Shown: one piece after another, positions 25,826 to 38,099 of the stretch
Layout: each line of letters begins with the position of its first letter
Position numbering within the stretch: the first letter of the stretch is position 1
Origin: Ophthalmolycus amberensis
Taxonomy: Eukaryota; Chordata; Actinopteri; Perciformes; Zoarcidae
DNA length: 64,000 nt
Direction of reading: 5' to 3'
Assembly (NCBI GenBank): GCA_024529925.1
Contig: JAFEUB010001216.1
Location: forward strand, 535,501 to 599,500
Notes under the pieces: model-generated
The model's database searches: none
Seen by the model: the letters and a program-made list of their open reading frames with translations, nothing else
Told to the model about the DNA's origin: nothing
Program-made: the position numbers and the translations under genes

Positions 25826-27760
25826 GGGCAAAAAGAAAAGGAGAGGGAGAAGGTGGAAGAAGCAAGAGGAGAAATAGGAGGAGGAGGAGGAAATAGGAGG
25901 AGAGCGAGATGGGCACTCAAGCTACCAACTGCCCGCCTCGTTCACCCTGTCCATAAACCAGCCGGCGGCCATAACGCCTGCAGTGCGGCGCATCCATCTG
26001 AGAGGGCTGCGAAGATCAAACGCAACGACGGCCCTCTCCTTGGAGGCGGCGGCTGGAGGAAAACGAGGAGTAGCTAGATTGTTGTTTTTTGCTTTAAAAC
26101 TACACACTTGCAATAGTGGACGACCAACAAACCCGTCTTTGAATGCATCATCCCGGTAAACCCCGGGCTCTCTCGTGTGGCTCTGGGGGCTTGGACACTG
26201 CCAAACCAACATATACTTATCTTACTTGATCAAAACATTACGCCGCTTTTTTTCTTTCTCTGTGGTCAGTGTGTTTCAACCATAAAGAACACTTTAGGTA
26301 AGGAGATAGTTCAGTGGGGAAACTTTAAATATCCATATAGTCAGTTGTTAGTGCTTTACCGGCTTTTGAAATCAAATACTCAACTTTTTTCATTGTTTTT
26401 TCAATATTTCTCATACACGGAACATCAGAAACCATCATCTGCCGCAGTCAGCTTCAGTAATCTATGTGAAGAAAACAACAACCAATCTGCAGGAGAGAGA
26501 CTGTCCAGATTGACTTCCAGCATAGCTGACAATCAGGGCTCGGACGCTGGGTGTTTTTCGGCGCACCCATGGGGCCTGGTCGGTCAGCTCTCAGGCTCTC
26601 CTCCGGTGGGTGTTTGCAGCTCTCACCTACGCAGAGACGCCTGCCGCCTCCGCAGGACATCTGACAGAAATGCGCAGCGACACTTTCTTCCCTTTTTTTC
26701 TACTTAGAGGATGATAATTCTTCTTATTGTGGTTATTGCAAAGAATAACACTTTGTTCTTTTTTTCTCTCTTGGAGAAAACGTCTTAATACTCACTGAAT
26801 TGTGTTTGAGGAAAAAAAAAGAAAAAAAAATCTTTAAGATGACTTCAACCGAATGTGTGGGATGAGAAGGAGAGAGTTGTTGGTCTTTTAATCCCCATGT
26901 GCACCGGCTCTGTTTCTGCAGTCTGTAAGCAACCAGTGGATGGACAAAAAAAAAAAAAAAGAATCATACCAACTCAGAAAAGGGATTTGTACTTTTTTGG
27001 ACTAAGATGAAAGCGGAGAGGTCTTCAGGTTTCTTTGTTTTTTTCAGCACTGCTCTTTCTGCCCCGCGATTCACTCCAGCTGAAAAGCGAAACCCTTTGC
27101 ATGACCCTTTGTGGTCTCGCACTCTTACCAGAGCCAGGCGGAAGACTCGCTGGAAAAATGGAAAACCTGTTTTCTCTTCTCCTTTTTTTGTTGATTCTGA
27201 GAGTCGTCCTGGAGCTCTTTCACAGACTCCCGAGATCTCATCTTGCTGGGCAGCACTGCGGGGCACGAGCGGAGGCTGAGGAGCAGCTTTTTGCTCACTC
27301 GCGTGGGACTCAAGGCACCAGCCGAAACCTTTGTGTGGCGGTGCCGAACAGACGCGGTCACGTCGGCCCGGTCGAATTTGCCTGTTTTCGTATCCATTGA
27401 CTGCACTGAATCTTTTTTTTTTTTTTCAATGTTATCTGTGGTTTTTTTTTCTTTTTTTTTCCTACAGCTGAAAAAAAATGAACTCAAACAAAAAAAAACT
27501 CATAAAAAGACTTGGAAAAAAGAACGACACAAAAAACACTTCTGTCTCGCGCTTACACATTGTATAGAGAACAAGAACACATACTCCGTCAACACACAGA
27601 CTTACACTGCGGTTTCTTTGCTCACGGCTCCTCTTGAGATAAGACTAATAAGATTTCGGAAAATAATTATTAAACGAATGAACAGAGTTGGAAAACAAAA
27701 CACTGCATGGCAGGCTTTATTGCGAACACACACACAAGCTCATGTACACACACATCACAG

Positions 27761-27791
<31 letters not shown>

Positions 27792-28090
27792 TCCTGGAAT
27801 TATATGTTCTGCTCCCAGATCTTTTTTCCCAGTAGGAATTTAGCAACTGTTGTTTAGTAGAAGAGTATCTTAGCTCTCGGCTGGAGGTAACAAACGATTC
27901 CAAATCCTTTGAAGTGACAAATCAGCTTGTTCTCGGGTTCAGCAATCACCCACATATCCCTCGCTACAGTTTGTTCCTCCCATTTAAGCAGCGCTTTCGC
28001 TTCAGAGATTCTGGTAACGTCGTTGGTTACGATTGAGGGTGTAAACGACTGCTTTCGTCGAATAATAAATAGAAGTAAAACAATTGCAGC
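25826..28090 (+). other. klf7: probable klf7 3' UTR
   Basis: DNA directly after the klf7 stop codon. It starts with a purine-rich tract (about 25826-25910), has several long A or T runs (26812-26830, 26947-26960, 27413-27426) and contains no recognisable dispersed repeat for about 1.9 kb, unlike the introns. Candidate poly(A) signals are ATTAAA at 27669-27674, AATAAA at 28064-28069 and AATAAA at 28503-28508. A CA microsatellite sits at 27761-27788. Open frames of 60-200 codons here on both strands resemble no family I know and are probably chance. Long 3' UTRs are usual for KLF7. The true end is not determined. Confidence 0.6.
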
Positions 28091-28099
28091 AGGTCTTTT

Positions 28100-30255
28100 T
28101 TCACAAAGCATGTTGAAAACATGTCAATAATCCTCATAGACTTTTCTACCCCGCCTCTCGTGTACAGTGAATTTGAATGTCTTGACCTCGAAATCTGGGA
28201 AATCAGTTTTCCAATAATTGAAAGTCCAGTGAAAAAAGTGACTAAATCAACAGAAACATTTGCGGAAAACAGTTATTTAAAAAAATTGATTTTCATATCG
28301 ACAAACTGTCATTGGGATCACAAGCTCCTCAAACTTCTTTCCCATAACATATATACTGTTGTTGAGGATTGAGTCTTGTGGTAACCCCCTGCATTCATGT
28401 TGGTGATATATCAATGAAATTAATTTGAACACCTCAAGGTAGCAAATTAAATCTCTGTGCCGAATTTAATTTTGCCATTCTAATTAGCACATCAAGGAAG
28501 TGAATAAAATACATGTTGATGCCAAAGGCCTGTGGGATGGTTTGCTAACAGCCGTTTGCTAGCTTGCTAGCTAGTAACACGAAGCCAACTAGCTAGCTTG
28601 GGGCAATGCGTGCAAGACATGGATGTATTATAAGATCTGGATACCGGTCTTATTATACATCCGTGGTACAACTGCAACAAGGGATGTAGGACTGTCGTTT
28701 TCCAACTTCTTGTTGCGACCGAGTGTTTATGAGCATGTCTTCAAAAAACACACATGGCCTGCTGGGGGGTTTTCTCAATTGACTTTTATCTGTGAACTGA
28801 ATGTTAACCCTTAATGCTAAAATGTCCAATGTATAAAATGATAAATTATATAAAACTGTGGCGAGCACATATCCACAACGCCTGCTTCCTTCGCCTAATG
28901 GTTGCAGGACAAAAAAAGAATCTCTCCTTGCAATCAGGGCATTGCTGATACCGCCAACACCGACACCGCTGCTCTATCCGCCCACCACCACCTATATGCC
29001 CCATAGCGCATGCAAACAGTTTTAACACTCGCTGCTGTTGACTGGTGCAGCTGGGTGAGGGCGCAGGGTTCCCTGAAGCTGGCGGGGGGATTTCACATCC
29101 CAGTGTGCCCAGTCATCGCGCCAGTCGACCTTGCCAGCCTTCATTAGGTGAAATAGTGAGAACATTCCCCTTCGAGGGGGTTTATGGTGCAGCTTTGAAC
29201 AATCGATACCAAAAACCTCCAGCGTGGAACTGCCCTTTAGCCACGGGCAGAGTCTCCCTGGTCAGGGGAGATCAGCGGGAGACCGCCTCCATATGAGGCC
29301 TCTGTATCCAGCGGTAGCTTTTTCTCAACTAACACTCTGTTTCTGCTAAATACGACGTAAAGCAACCCACATCTGAGATGAATCCACCGTCTCACTTTTG
29401 ATTTCAATTCATTGTTCGGTTTCTGTTGCTGAAGCTCTATTGATGGTTGTTTTTCTTCAGCTTGGATGATGCAAAGTCACGCTAAAATGTTGAGACATGC
29501 GACGGGATGTATAACGAGCCCTCCTATACAGGATGTACAATCATAGAGGGATGTGGATCGTAGCACTTTTGTGAGGCTTTTGATGGCATGAATGTGTACG
29601 TATGTATGTGTCCCCATTAGGCATACTGTAAGGGAGGCAGTGATTCAGCAAAGTGGTTGATAACAGATTTTTTTTACTGCTGAACATGTGTGGGAGAAAT
29701 GTTGGTTGATGCATTTGCTGTTTGAAAATGCTGTTAATCTAAGTAACGGGCTAACAATGTGTTTATTAGGTTTTTGTTCAGACCCCTCATTCGTTCATAC
29801 ATACATTCATTCATTCATTCATTCATTATTTCAAGTCATGGAGCTTGATGACTTGAGTCAAAAGAGATGAAAACTTGCACTTTGTATTAAAACATGCTTA
29901 AATCAGACTCCTCTCTGCCAGATTAGTTTAAGTGATAGTTTTCTGAGGGACACTTACTAGATTATTGAAAGATGGGAAAGAAAAATTATACAAATATCTG
30001 GATGTAAATCAGATCTTAAAGATACCACTTAGATCACAAAAACTAAAATGTTTAGTGACAGTATTTTCTAAGCTGGTAAGGGCACAAGAAGACCTACTTT
30101 ACAAAAAAATCGGATCAGTCAGTGTCTTCTTGCAGTGGCAAACGTTTTCATGCATGGTGACTCAAAACTCAAATTGAATAACAATTTAAATTGATGTTTT
30201 TAAAAAAAGATTACGATATGTCTAGGTTAAAAATCAATAAACAACGAAAGTGATG
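28100..30255. other. intergenic region downstream of klf7, no gene seen
   Basis: It holds an ATTC short tandem repeat (about 29803-29826) and a repeat-free AT-rich block (about 28425-28530) with AATTAAATC, TTTAATTTTGCC and TCTAATTAGCAC words. No RNA gene or open frame with family resemblance was found. Confidence 0.5.
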
Positions 30256-30259
30256 AGCC

Positions 30260-30823
30260 TTAAAGGTGCAGTGTGTAGGATGTGGCGGCATCTAACGGTG
30301 AGTTTGCAGATTGCCACCAACTGAAACTTCCCGTGTGCCAAGCGTGTAGGCCAAGGGTTAGCAACCTTTTTGATATGACATGCCATTTTTAAATGTTGTT
30401 AATCAATGTGCCATATCAACATTAAATGTAACATTTATTTGAATTATGACACCAAATCAAAATTAAATTCTCCAACTGATTTTTTAATTGTATTCCATCC
30501 ATATAGGCAAAGTGCATATACAAGCACTATACAAGAAGGCTGCCATCCTCATGAAAACATCCACATCTGAATTAAAATTATAAACCCTACCAACCTCCCA
30601 CCAATCTTGTTCATCAGCAATAAACTTAACAAATTCTGCGAAGGTGGCAAAGAGTGCTAGCCAATCGGAGGCAGAGTAGGACGGGCCTTTGTGGAATGCC
30701 AATGGGAGATAAAATCAATCATATCCATATTTAGAAATAAACGGCTCATTCGAAGGCATTGAAAAAACACTTACATTCCATTTCTGCCAATGGAGCCTTT
30801 AGATGCTACACACTGTTACTTAA
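30260..30823. mobile_element. TTAA-flanked MITE (GGTGCAGTGTGTAG family)
   Basis: Left end TTAAAGGTGCAGTGTGTAG and right end CTACACACTGTTACTTAA are imperfect inverted repeats, each bordered by TTAA, the target of piggyBac-type transposases. The first 70 bp (ending CCACCAACTGAAAC) and the last 50 bp look like a MITE common in teleosts. An inner segment from about 30354 (CAAGGGTTAGCAACCTTTTT) looks like a separate nested hAT-like end. Confidence 0.7.
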
Positions 30824-30837
30824 AGTACACTCTAAGG

Positions 30838-31345
30838 CAGGGGTCTCAAACTCCCGGCCCGCCACGTCATTTTATGTGGCCCGCGAATCCGCCAGCAAAA
30901 AAAAAAAAGTTTAAAAAAAAAATCTTTTTTTATTTTTTTTTATTTTTAAGTTAGACTAATAATAATAAAAATATCCCCATAGTCGAAATTATGAGATAGA
31001 AAGTCGAAGTTAGATAGAAAGTCATAACTATGATAGAAAGTCATAATTCTGAGATAGAAAGTCAAAATTATGACATTGACAGTCAAAATTATGAGATTGA
31101 AAGTCAAAATTATGAAATAGAAAGTCAAAATTATGAGATACTTAAACACAGTCATAGAAGCAGCTCTTTGGCTTACTGTACATTTAACATGGAAATGTAT
31201 TGTGAGCACATTGAAGACTACTTTAAACTGTGAATGCAGAGAGTTATTTCACAATATGTTACGAGTAGTTACATTTACAACCGGCCCTTTGCGGGCGACC
31301 ATGATGCTGATGTGGCCCTGAGTGAAAATGAGTTTGAGACCCCTG
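30838..31345 (+). mobile_element. hAT-type element with internal 20-bp tandem repeats
   Basis: 508 bp with ends CAGGGGTCTCAAACTC and GAGTTTGAGACCCCTG, flanked by a perfect 8-bp TSD CTCTAAGG (30830-30837 and 31346-31353). Inside, about 30980-31140, is an imperfect tandem array of roughly 20-bp units built on AGTCAAAATTATGAGAT. No transposase is encoded. Its left TSD begins only 6 bp after the neighbouring MITE. Confidence 0.92.
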
Positions 31346-31353
31346 CTCTAAGG

Positions 31354-34300
31354 AATGCGTCACTTTCAGGACATTTCTGTAATCTTTTTAGGAATAACAC
31401 ATTGATCAATTGTGTCCAGAACAACAAAGACGAGCATGCAGCAAATACAACTCACAGTTCTTCTCTTTCAGTAAAATCCATCTTGACATTGGACAGATCT
31501 CAAAGTCCCTTCACAAATACTTCAGCTTCCTTCGTGTTGAAGCAGGTTTTCTGTCACAGTGTTGCTACGGGTCTTCCGTCGTCCCTCAGGCTCCTCCAGG
31601 CCAGCTAGCAGCCGTCCCACAGCTCTGATTAGCATTAGCACTCCTGGGTCCTCTTCTCTAGTCGCAGTTCAGCTAATGAGATAGCTCTGGGTCACAGGGA
31701 AACTCAGTGGTCTGGAGAAAAAAAAACAACAGGGACCTTGAGCCCGGACCGATTCCAGCGCCATGTACCCAGTGGACAGATCTGATGTGGAACAAATAGA
31801 AGATCCCGTTAGCATCGAGAAATGCCAGGAGACAGCGAGATGTTTGTTACATAGACTAAACTACGATGTGAACAAAGAATTTCCCTGCATGAATATTCAA
31901 ATCATTAAATCAGCCTGTGCGTTTTATCTCATGGATTAGGGCTAAAATAAATTACCATTTATCTGCAAAGGCCCTACAGATATAAAATCCACTCTGTGTC
32001 TCCAAACCCTCCCTCTTCCTTCACAGTTAAAGGGCCATGCTTGTCTCCCTCCATCCTCACCCCATCTCTCCCTCTCTGTCCACAGCAGTTGTCCATGCAC
32101 TATCAGCCGCAGGAATGCTGAATGCACACTTTACACGTTTTGCCCCAAAGATATGCATATTTGCAAGTTAACTGCTGTGAATGTAGTAGATGTAGAGGAA
32201 AGGGCAGAGACGCAGAAGAGGAGCGTTGGATGCAAGGTGGAAGGAGAGGGATTGTTTTTCTTATGATCGTCCCATTAAATCTTAATTACCGGTACACTCC
32301 GACTCTTCGCGCTTCATAACGTTCTCGGTCTCTTGTCTACTGTCAGCTGGAGCTGAACTCATTGTTCACAAATGTAAAATAATGTTCTCATGGTCTTCTA
32401 GGCAGGAGTGATGAGGCTTTACTTTAAGTTAGCTTCTGAGCACACTGCGAATAGTTGATGTCATATTTCAAAGTCACAGGCGGGCTGGAGACCATTCCTA
32501 AACATCAAATGGTTAATAAATCCAGAGGAGAAGTTCTATCCTTTGGGATTTATTGAGGACGCTTACACACTGGCAGGTTAGTCTGAATGCGGAAATGGTT
32601 TGCCCAAAAATACAAAGTTTTCTCAAGTGCAAAAGGAACTGCGCCCGAACCACCTGAATGAGGTCATCCGAAAGGTGAACTGTTGACGAACTTTAGCGCA
32701 GTTCGTCTGCGGTCAGAAAGCAGTTCGTACTCCACGAGGAAAAACTTGTCCGCATGTCATGACAAAGTCATTACTGGCATCCTCGCAGAATTCGTAACCC
32801 CAAACCAACAAACCCAGTGAGAAAACAGCCTTCAGACGTCATCTTTGACCACAGCCAGTTGTTTGGACACAGTCCTTTAAAGGGACCAGGCTTCAGTCTC
32901 CACAGTTTTCTACCATATCACCCTGAAGAAGGAAGCTTTTGTAAATAGCGGGAGATCTTACGCACAGATCGCTCTGTGTGAAACAAAACCGGGGCGACGG
33001 CACCGTCTCAGACTTTTCAGCGCTTCTATAGACTTGCTTTAGTTCACGCAAAACATTGCACTACATGATCATACCTAGCTACCGCACTACTTCCATGTGC
33101 ACGCACTGCTAGCTTAGTCTATTGGAGCACTCTGTCAAATATCCACTTAACATTTCGTTACATGTCCAGGATGCTCTTCGCCACCAAGAACCATTTACTA
33201 CAGGTCCACTTGCGATAGATCAGAGTGATGCATCGGCTTCCAGTGAAATGCCTTTTTCATCTCCATCGTTTGGGAGGAGTATGTCATACTTTGCAAACAT
33301 TCAGTCATGCTGTGACTCGGTTGGAACTTTCTTGGTATCTGGCATCCCTGACTCTGTCTGTCTGTAACTACTGTGTTTGTCCATGCTTGATGTGTCAGTA
33401 TATAAGAGATTCACAGATCTTTACCCCTCTCCTTGTGTCTGTATATTTCACCTCCACCCACTCAAAACCCTCTCCACCAAAACCACGAGCAGTCAGAGCC
33501 CTCTGGGGCCTAAAAGTCTTCAGATATCCGGCTGTACTAGGGAGTTTTCTCAAGAGCTATATGCTGCTTGGGAGCTCTTAGCAGGTCTTTGTCGAGACTG
33601 CAATATCTTTTCCACCTTTCCAGCTAAATATCCGGTCGGTGGGTCCAGTTTTAAGTTCAGTCGACCCATCCTTGTAGGTGCTTTTCCATCTCTGTCAATT
33701 AATCTGCTCAGTTAGACCCTAACACCTAGGATTATTAATACCTGGGAACTACTTTTTGGAGTTTTCCAGTTGTTTGACCCCTCTAAGTATGTGCAAAAAA
33801 GGATTGGTATCAAAAATGTTCCGTTTGTCTGTCTATCAAACAGCACAGTACAGTATCGCATTTGAGATAAACTTAGTAAGGGAATTTGGCATTACTTATT
33901 TTGCCGATCAACTTGTTTTAATTCCTGTGCAAACGGAACAAGATATGCTTCAACTAGAACAGCATCAAATCGTCCACCTTGGGAAATGTGTTATTTCTCT
34001 CACAAATATATATATTTTTAAAATTTAACGATCCTCAACAAATATTGCGATGTGTTGCTGACTGCCCGTCTTTCAAGATAAAAAATGTTCAGGGGTGAAA
34101 CAAGAAAGATCTCCTTCAGTCCATTTATTGAAAGCTTCGAGGCATGTCCACCTACGCACCTGGATCTTTTATATAGAGTTAGAAAGATTCATTTTTATTT
34201 TATTGAGACTCCCTAATGGGATAAATAATAACTTCCCAACAGGAAACAGTTAAAATAAAGTTCTTGGGTACCATTAAGTCTTGTTCATGACTGGGTAGAA

Positions 34301-35600
34301 ACCAAATAACCTTTCATGTCGCCGATCAACGTGATCAAACGTCAACAGGATTCCTTAGTTCCTTCCTAAATGTCGTTCCTGTTGGTTCTGACAACCAATG
34401 TTGCTGCTCACCAGCTGCTTTTCAGAGATCTAGGACACGATGGAAAAGACACCTGACACCTTCATATGTCCTCAGGTTTAAGTGGCAAACAAATGTTTTC
34501 AGCCACTTTTGGTTAAACTTGAGGGTTCATAAATGCGCAAGATGGTCCTCTTGCTTGCCCAAATCGACGTTATTGTAAAGACGTATTAAATGCAACCTTC
34601 AAAATCTCTGCAATGCATCTGGTGTGTAACATACTGTTGTAATCAAAAGGAATGAGTCAGGCTCACGTTAAAGAGAATACTACCCACACTAACTACAAAT
34701 ACTCGGCGGAGACAAATTTATTTTGTGCCAATCCTCAGGCCACATATTCGGGGGGGTGGGGGGGAGTGACCAATCCAGTGTCATCATTTCAGGAAAACTG
34801 TTTTAGCACCTTATTCTATCATCACAGTGATGTCAAACCGTAACTGCGAAGGGTTCACAACAATATGTTTCCTGGGATAAGAGAAGAGAAAACTCTTTTT
34901 ACCATCACGACGTCACAACTCACCCATCCTGCAGTGGCTCTGTTACTCTGATACCTTTCATATCAACCTTTGATCCATAAACCCTCACTCCACACTCGCC
35001 TTCCTCTCCTCTGGTACCGTCACCTCTGTTGACTTTTTTTATCTTAAGTTCTCTTGTTTTACTTACAATTTTTTGCTGTACAAAGTGTTTAAAATATTAT
35101 TTGTATTATATGATGTTAGTATGGTAATGTTCTTTATTAAGGAAGAAGAAAATTTATTTTTGTTACTGGTCTGTTTCATAATTCTTTTTCTAAATTGGTA
35201 TTGTAAGATATCTATGCAAGAACTGTTAAGTGGAGCATTTTTATTTAAGAATGTAATATGTGTAATAAATGGTAGAATCTGCTCATGGCTCTCCTGTGGG
35301 TTTTTTTAAAAGGTTATCTAGTATGACTTTTTAATCTCAGAGAATATTCAAGTTTCTTTTGAGTTCTTTCTTGTAAATTAGTTTTTTTTTCTAATGAGTT
35401 TTTCTCATTTATTTTCCCTTTTTCCCCCTAATATGGCCCTAATTCACCATTGTAGCTCAGAGTGCAACAAATGATTACATCTTGACTAATCAATTTTTCA
35501 TGTGGCCCATAAATTGTGAGAAAATAGTATGCTTGAATGCAGTAATATTTTGAAGAAATTCCAAGTTGGCATCTTTAACATATTTGCTAACAGTCTGAAA
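31354..35600. other. intergenic, no gene recognised
   Basis: About 4.2 kb without a supported gene. Moderate open frames at 33122-33715 on the + strand resemble no family I recognise and share codon bias with nothing nearby. Confidence 0.4.
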
Positions 35601-35609
35601 CCTATAGAT

Positions 35610-36760
35610 CACGGGTATTCAATTAAAATTCCAAAAGGTCCAGATTGAGAAAATCTCCTCGGGCAAAGGTCCGGAACATTACAATAATATCTAACTTGCA
35701 CTATTTAGTGCCATATTCAAGAAGCCTAGTAGTAGTAACAACGTCTCTGTGTAGTCAACAACTGTCAAATAAAATAAAGAAAGTACACATCAATTATATT
35801 TTAACAAATTATTATTCTCAGTTTTCAAATTTAACTGGATGGATTATAAATAATACATAGAAATACATAAATAAATGTTCTCATTTCAAGTAAAATAATG
35901 GCTGAATTAAAAAATAAATTGCATAACAGAAAGCTTTTGAAAAATGTGCATCTTAAAATAAAGTACTTCATTTTAGAAAAATCAATTTCACTGAATTGTA
36001 CTGCAGCTTTAAATTCAGTTCATTCAGGTGTGAAGTGATGTCAATCAAAAAGCCACAATATTATATTTTTCTCATCTAAAAAGAGAAATGTTTGAGCATG
36101 GACTTTATCTGTGGTTATTAAACCACTTGTTTCAGTTATATTCTCTCTGTTAACATCATTGTTGGTCAGTAAATTCATGCGTTAGGATTCTGATCATATT
36201 GGGCTCTTAGGTTTATTTTCTGTGTCTTCATTTAGATGTGAGTTTGCTCAAAAGAGTTGCGCTTTGTCTCGTAATGGCACTTCATTTACTGCTTTTATCA
36301 ACAGTTACGGTCTCTGCAACACATGAGACATGCTGGTTTTAAACTGTCCGTGTGAAGAATGAACCTATAAGTGTCTGTTCATTCTTGGTTAAAGACTCTG
36401 GTCTCTTTGACCACTTTTCTCTTTTTGGAGAACGTCATGTGAAATAACTTCTCTGACTCACGTATTATTCTCCTGCTCTTCCTTCTCTTTCCTCGTCTCT
36501 CCCCCGGTGTGTGTACATATCACTCGAGTCAGGAAACTTGTCAGAATGCCCATATTTGATTGGCTGAGCTGCATCACGTGATGTGATTTACGACGCATTG
36601 GTCGGTGTGTTTCCTGCACCGCTGAACAAGTGCCGTAAAGGCTGAAAAAGCTGCGCCAGTTAAAATAGAAGTGCTCTGTCAAAATAAAATCGATTTTAGG
36701 TCCTGGGTCCCGATACAACGGCGTCTGGGTCTGGATCCGGACCCAGGACCTAAAATCGAT
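35610..36760 (+). mobile_element. degenerate hAT-like element ending in a hairpin
   Basis: Starts with CACGGGTATTCAATTAAAATT and AAAGGTCCGGAACATTAC, a terminus I associate with non-autonomous fish hAT elements. It runs through AT-rich DNA to a perfect 22-bp inverted repeat (36689-36710 with 36739-36760). No TSD could be matched, so the boundaries are tentative. Confidence 0.5.
36689..36760. repeat. perfect inverted repeat, 22-bp arms, 28-bp loop
   Basis: The left arm ATCGATTTTAGGTCCTGGGT continues with CC at 36709-36710. The right arm 36739-36760 is its exact reverse complement. The loop repeats related GGGTC and GGATCC words. Confidence 0.9.
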
Positions 36761-37439
36761 ATTATTTACAAAATGTATGAATGCCTAAGACGAAGAAAAA
36801 CAGGTAATCCTCACGACAGAGAAGCTTGAACTAGAAGGTGTTTTACATTTCTGCTTAAAATATTGTTAAAATGTCGACTTTGTCGATTGACTAATGTTTG
36901 CAGCTCTGAAGATGATGCAATTGAACTGAACTATTGAGCTCAACCGGAGTGGAAAGGATGCCAGGTAGACACTGCATTGACTGTGTTTTGACATCTATTT
37001 GTGTGTTAAACTGTTAAAATTGCAAGATTTTCCTCTGAAGTAGGATGCAACCTGAGGAGTTCAATTTTGGAACTGTCAGTTATCATTTATTCTAAGTACA
37101 CCTGTGCGATAAACTGCTGCTTAAAAGAAAATTCCACCTGATCAACATGTATCTTTTCCCTTTTATTTCCATCTCACGCCTTCACTTTGAACAAGGCGGG
37201 CAGTACATAACTTTCTGGAGAACGACTGAAATCACCCCCTGTATGGTCACCCACACGACTTTAATCATGAGTACCGTGGCAGCACATTATTCCGTCGTAA
37301 TGGCCATTTGAGGCAGATGGACACATCCTGTCCAGCCGCTAGCAAGAGCGCGGACGTACGGAGAAGCAGCGTCGCATTACTTGCAACAGCAAGGCTCATA
37401 TTCTCAACACTGCTGGTAATTTCCCTCTTTATTACAAAT

Positions 37440-37640
37440 TAAAACAATCTCATGAATATCTATAGCTCTCCCCCTGCCTGTAAATGGCTTCTCCAAGGCT
37501 GCTCATAGTGTCCTGGTCTTTAATTAGAGCGAACTTGTCACCGACTGAGCTGACATACAAACCAATGACACGCAGACTAAATGAGGTAATCAAATAATTA
37601 ATGGCTAATTGGGGATCAATTAAGCAGACGTAAGGGAGCT
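37440..37640. other. candidate conserved noncoding element
   Basis: A repeat-free block including GGTAATCAAATAATTAATGG and GGGGATCAATTAAGCAG, dense in TAAT/ATTA homeodomain cores and bordered by ordinary sequence. This composition and the position in the gene-poor DNA 3' of klf7 fit a developmental enhancer. This is inference only. Confidence 0.35.
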
Positions 37641-38099
37641 CATGTACAACGTATCAGCTCTGCCAGTTTGTCCTCTTACATAGAAATTGCTCATTAAATT
37701 ATTAAAGGGGACCAAATTGTGATTGTGTTCCTCTGGAAGGACATGGTTGATATTCAGTCCTGTGATTTAAATCATTTTAACTGCTCACTCGGCTCTTCTG
37801 TAAATATACACTTTACATGCTCCTGTATTCTTTGCTTACGGCGTGCTTAAGATGCTGGATGAAGACATTTCTGCAAAGCCAACACGGAGGATTATTATCA
37901 TTTCTCAGCAGTTGGCTGGAAAATGGGAATTCACAATAATGACTAGTGTGGACATTTTGAAGTTCCGCAAGCTTTTTCAGTTCTTGTCAGAGGAAAGAGA
38001 AGGAAGGCGAGTGAGCCGTGTGTGATCTTATTCAGCAGCATTAGTCCGCGTAGCGTCGGTAGTGTTTACAGAAACGACACACCGTCAGCTTTCCTCAAC

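Noticed and set aside
26177..27857. Several frames of 80-204 codons after klf7
   Set aside because: They lie in the probable 3' UTR, overlap each other on both strands and match no family.
29180..29300. A stretch containing CCCTGGTCAGGGGAGATCAG reminded me of U1 snRNA
   Set aside because: The flanking sequence does not match U1 and no snRNA promoter or terminator is visible.
33122..33715. Overlapping plus-strand frames of 80-118 codons
   Set aside because: No recognisable domain, no splice context and three frames open at once; likely chance or an unknown repeat.
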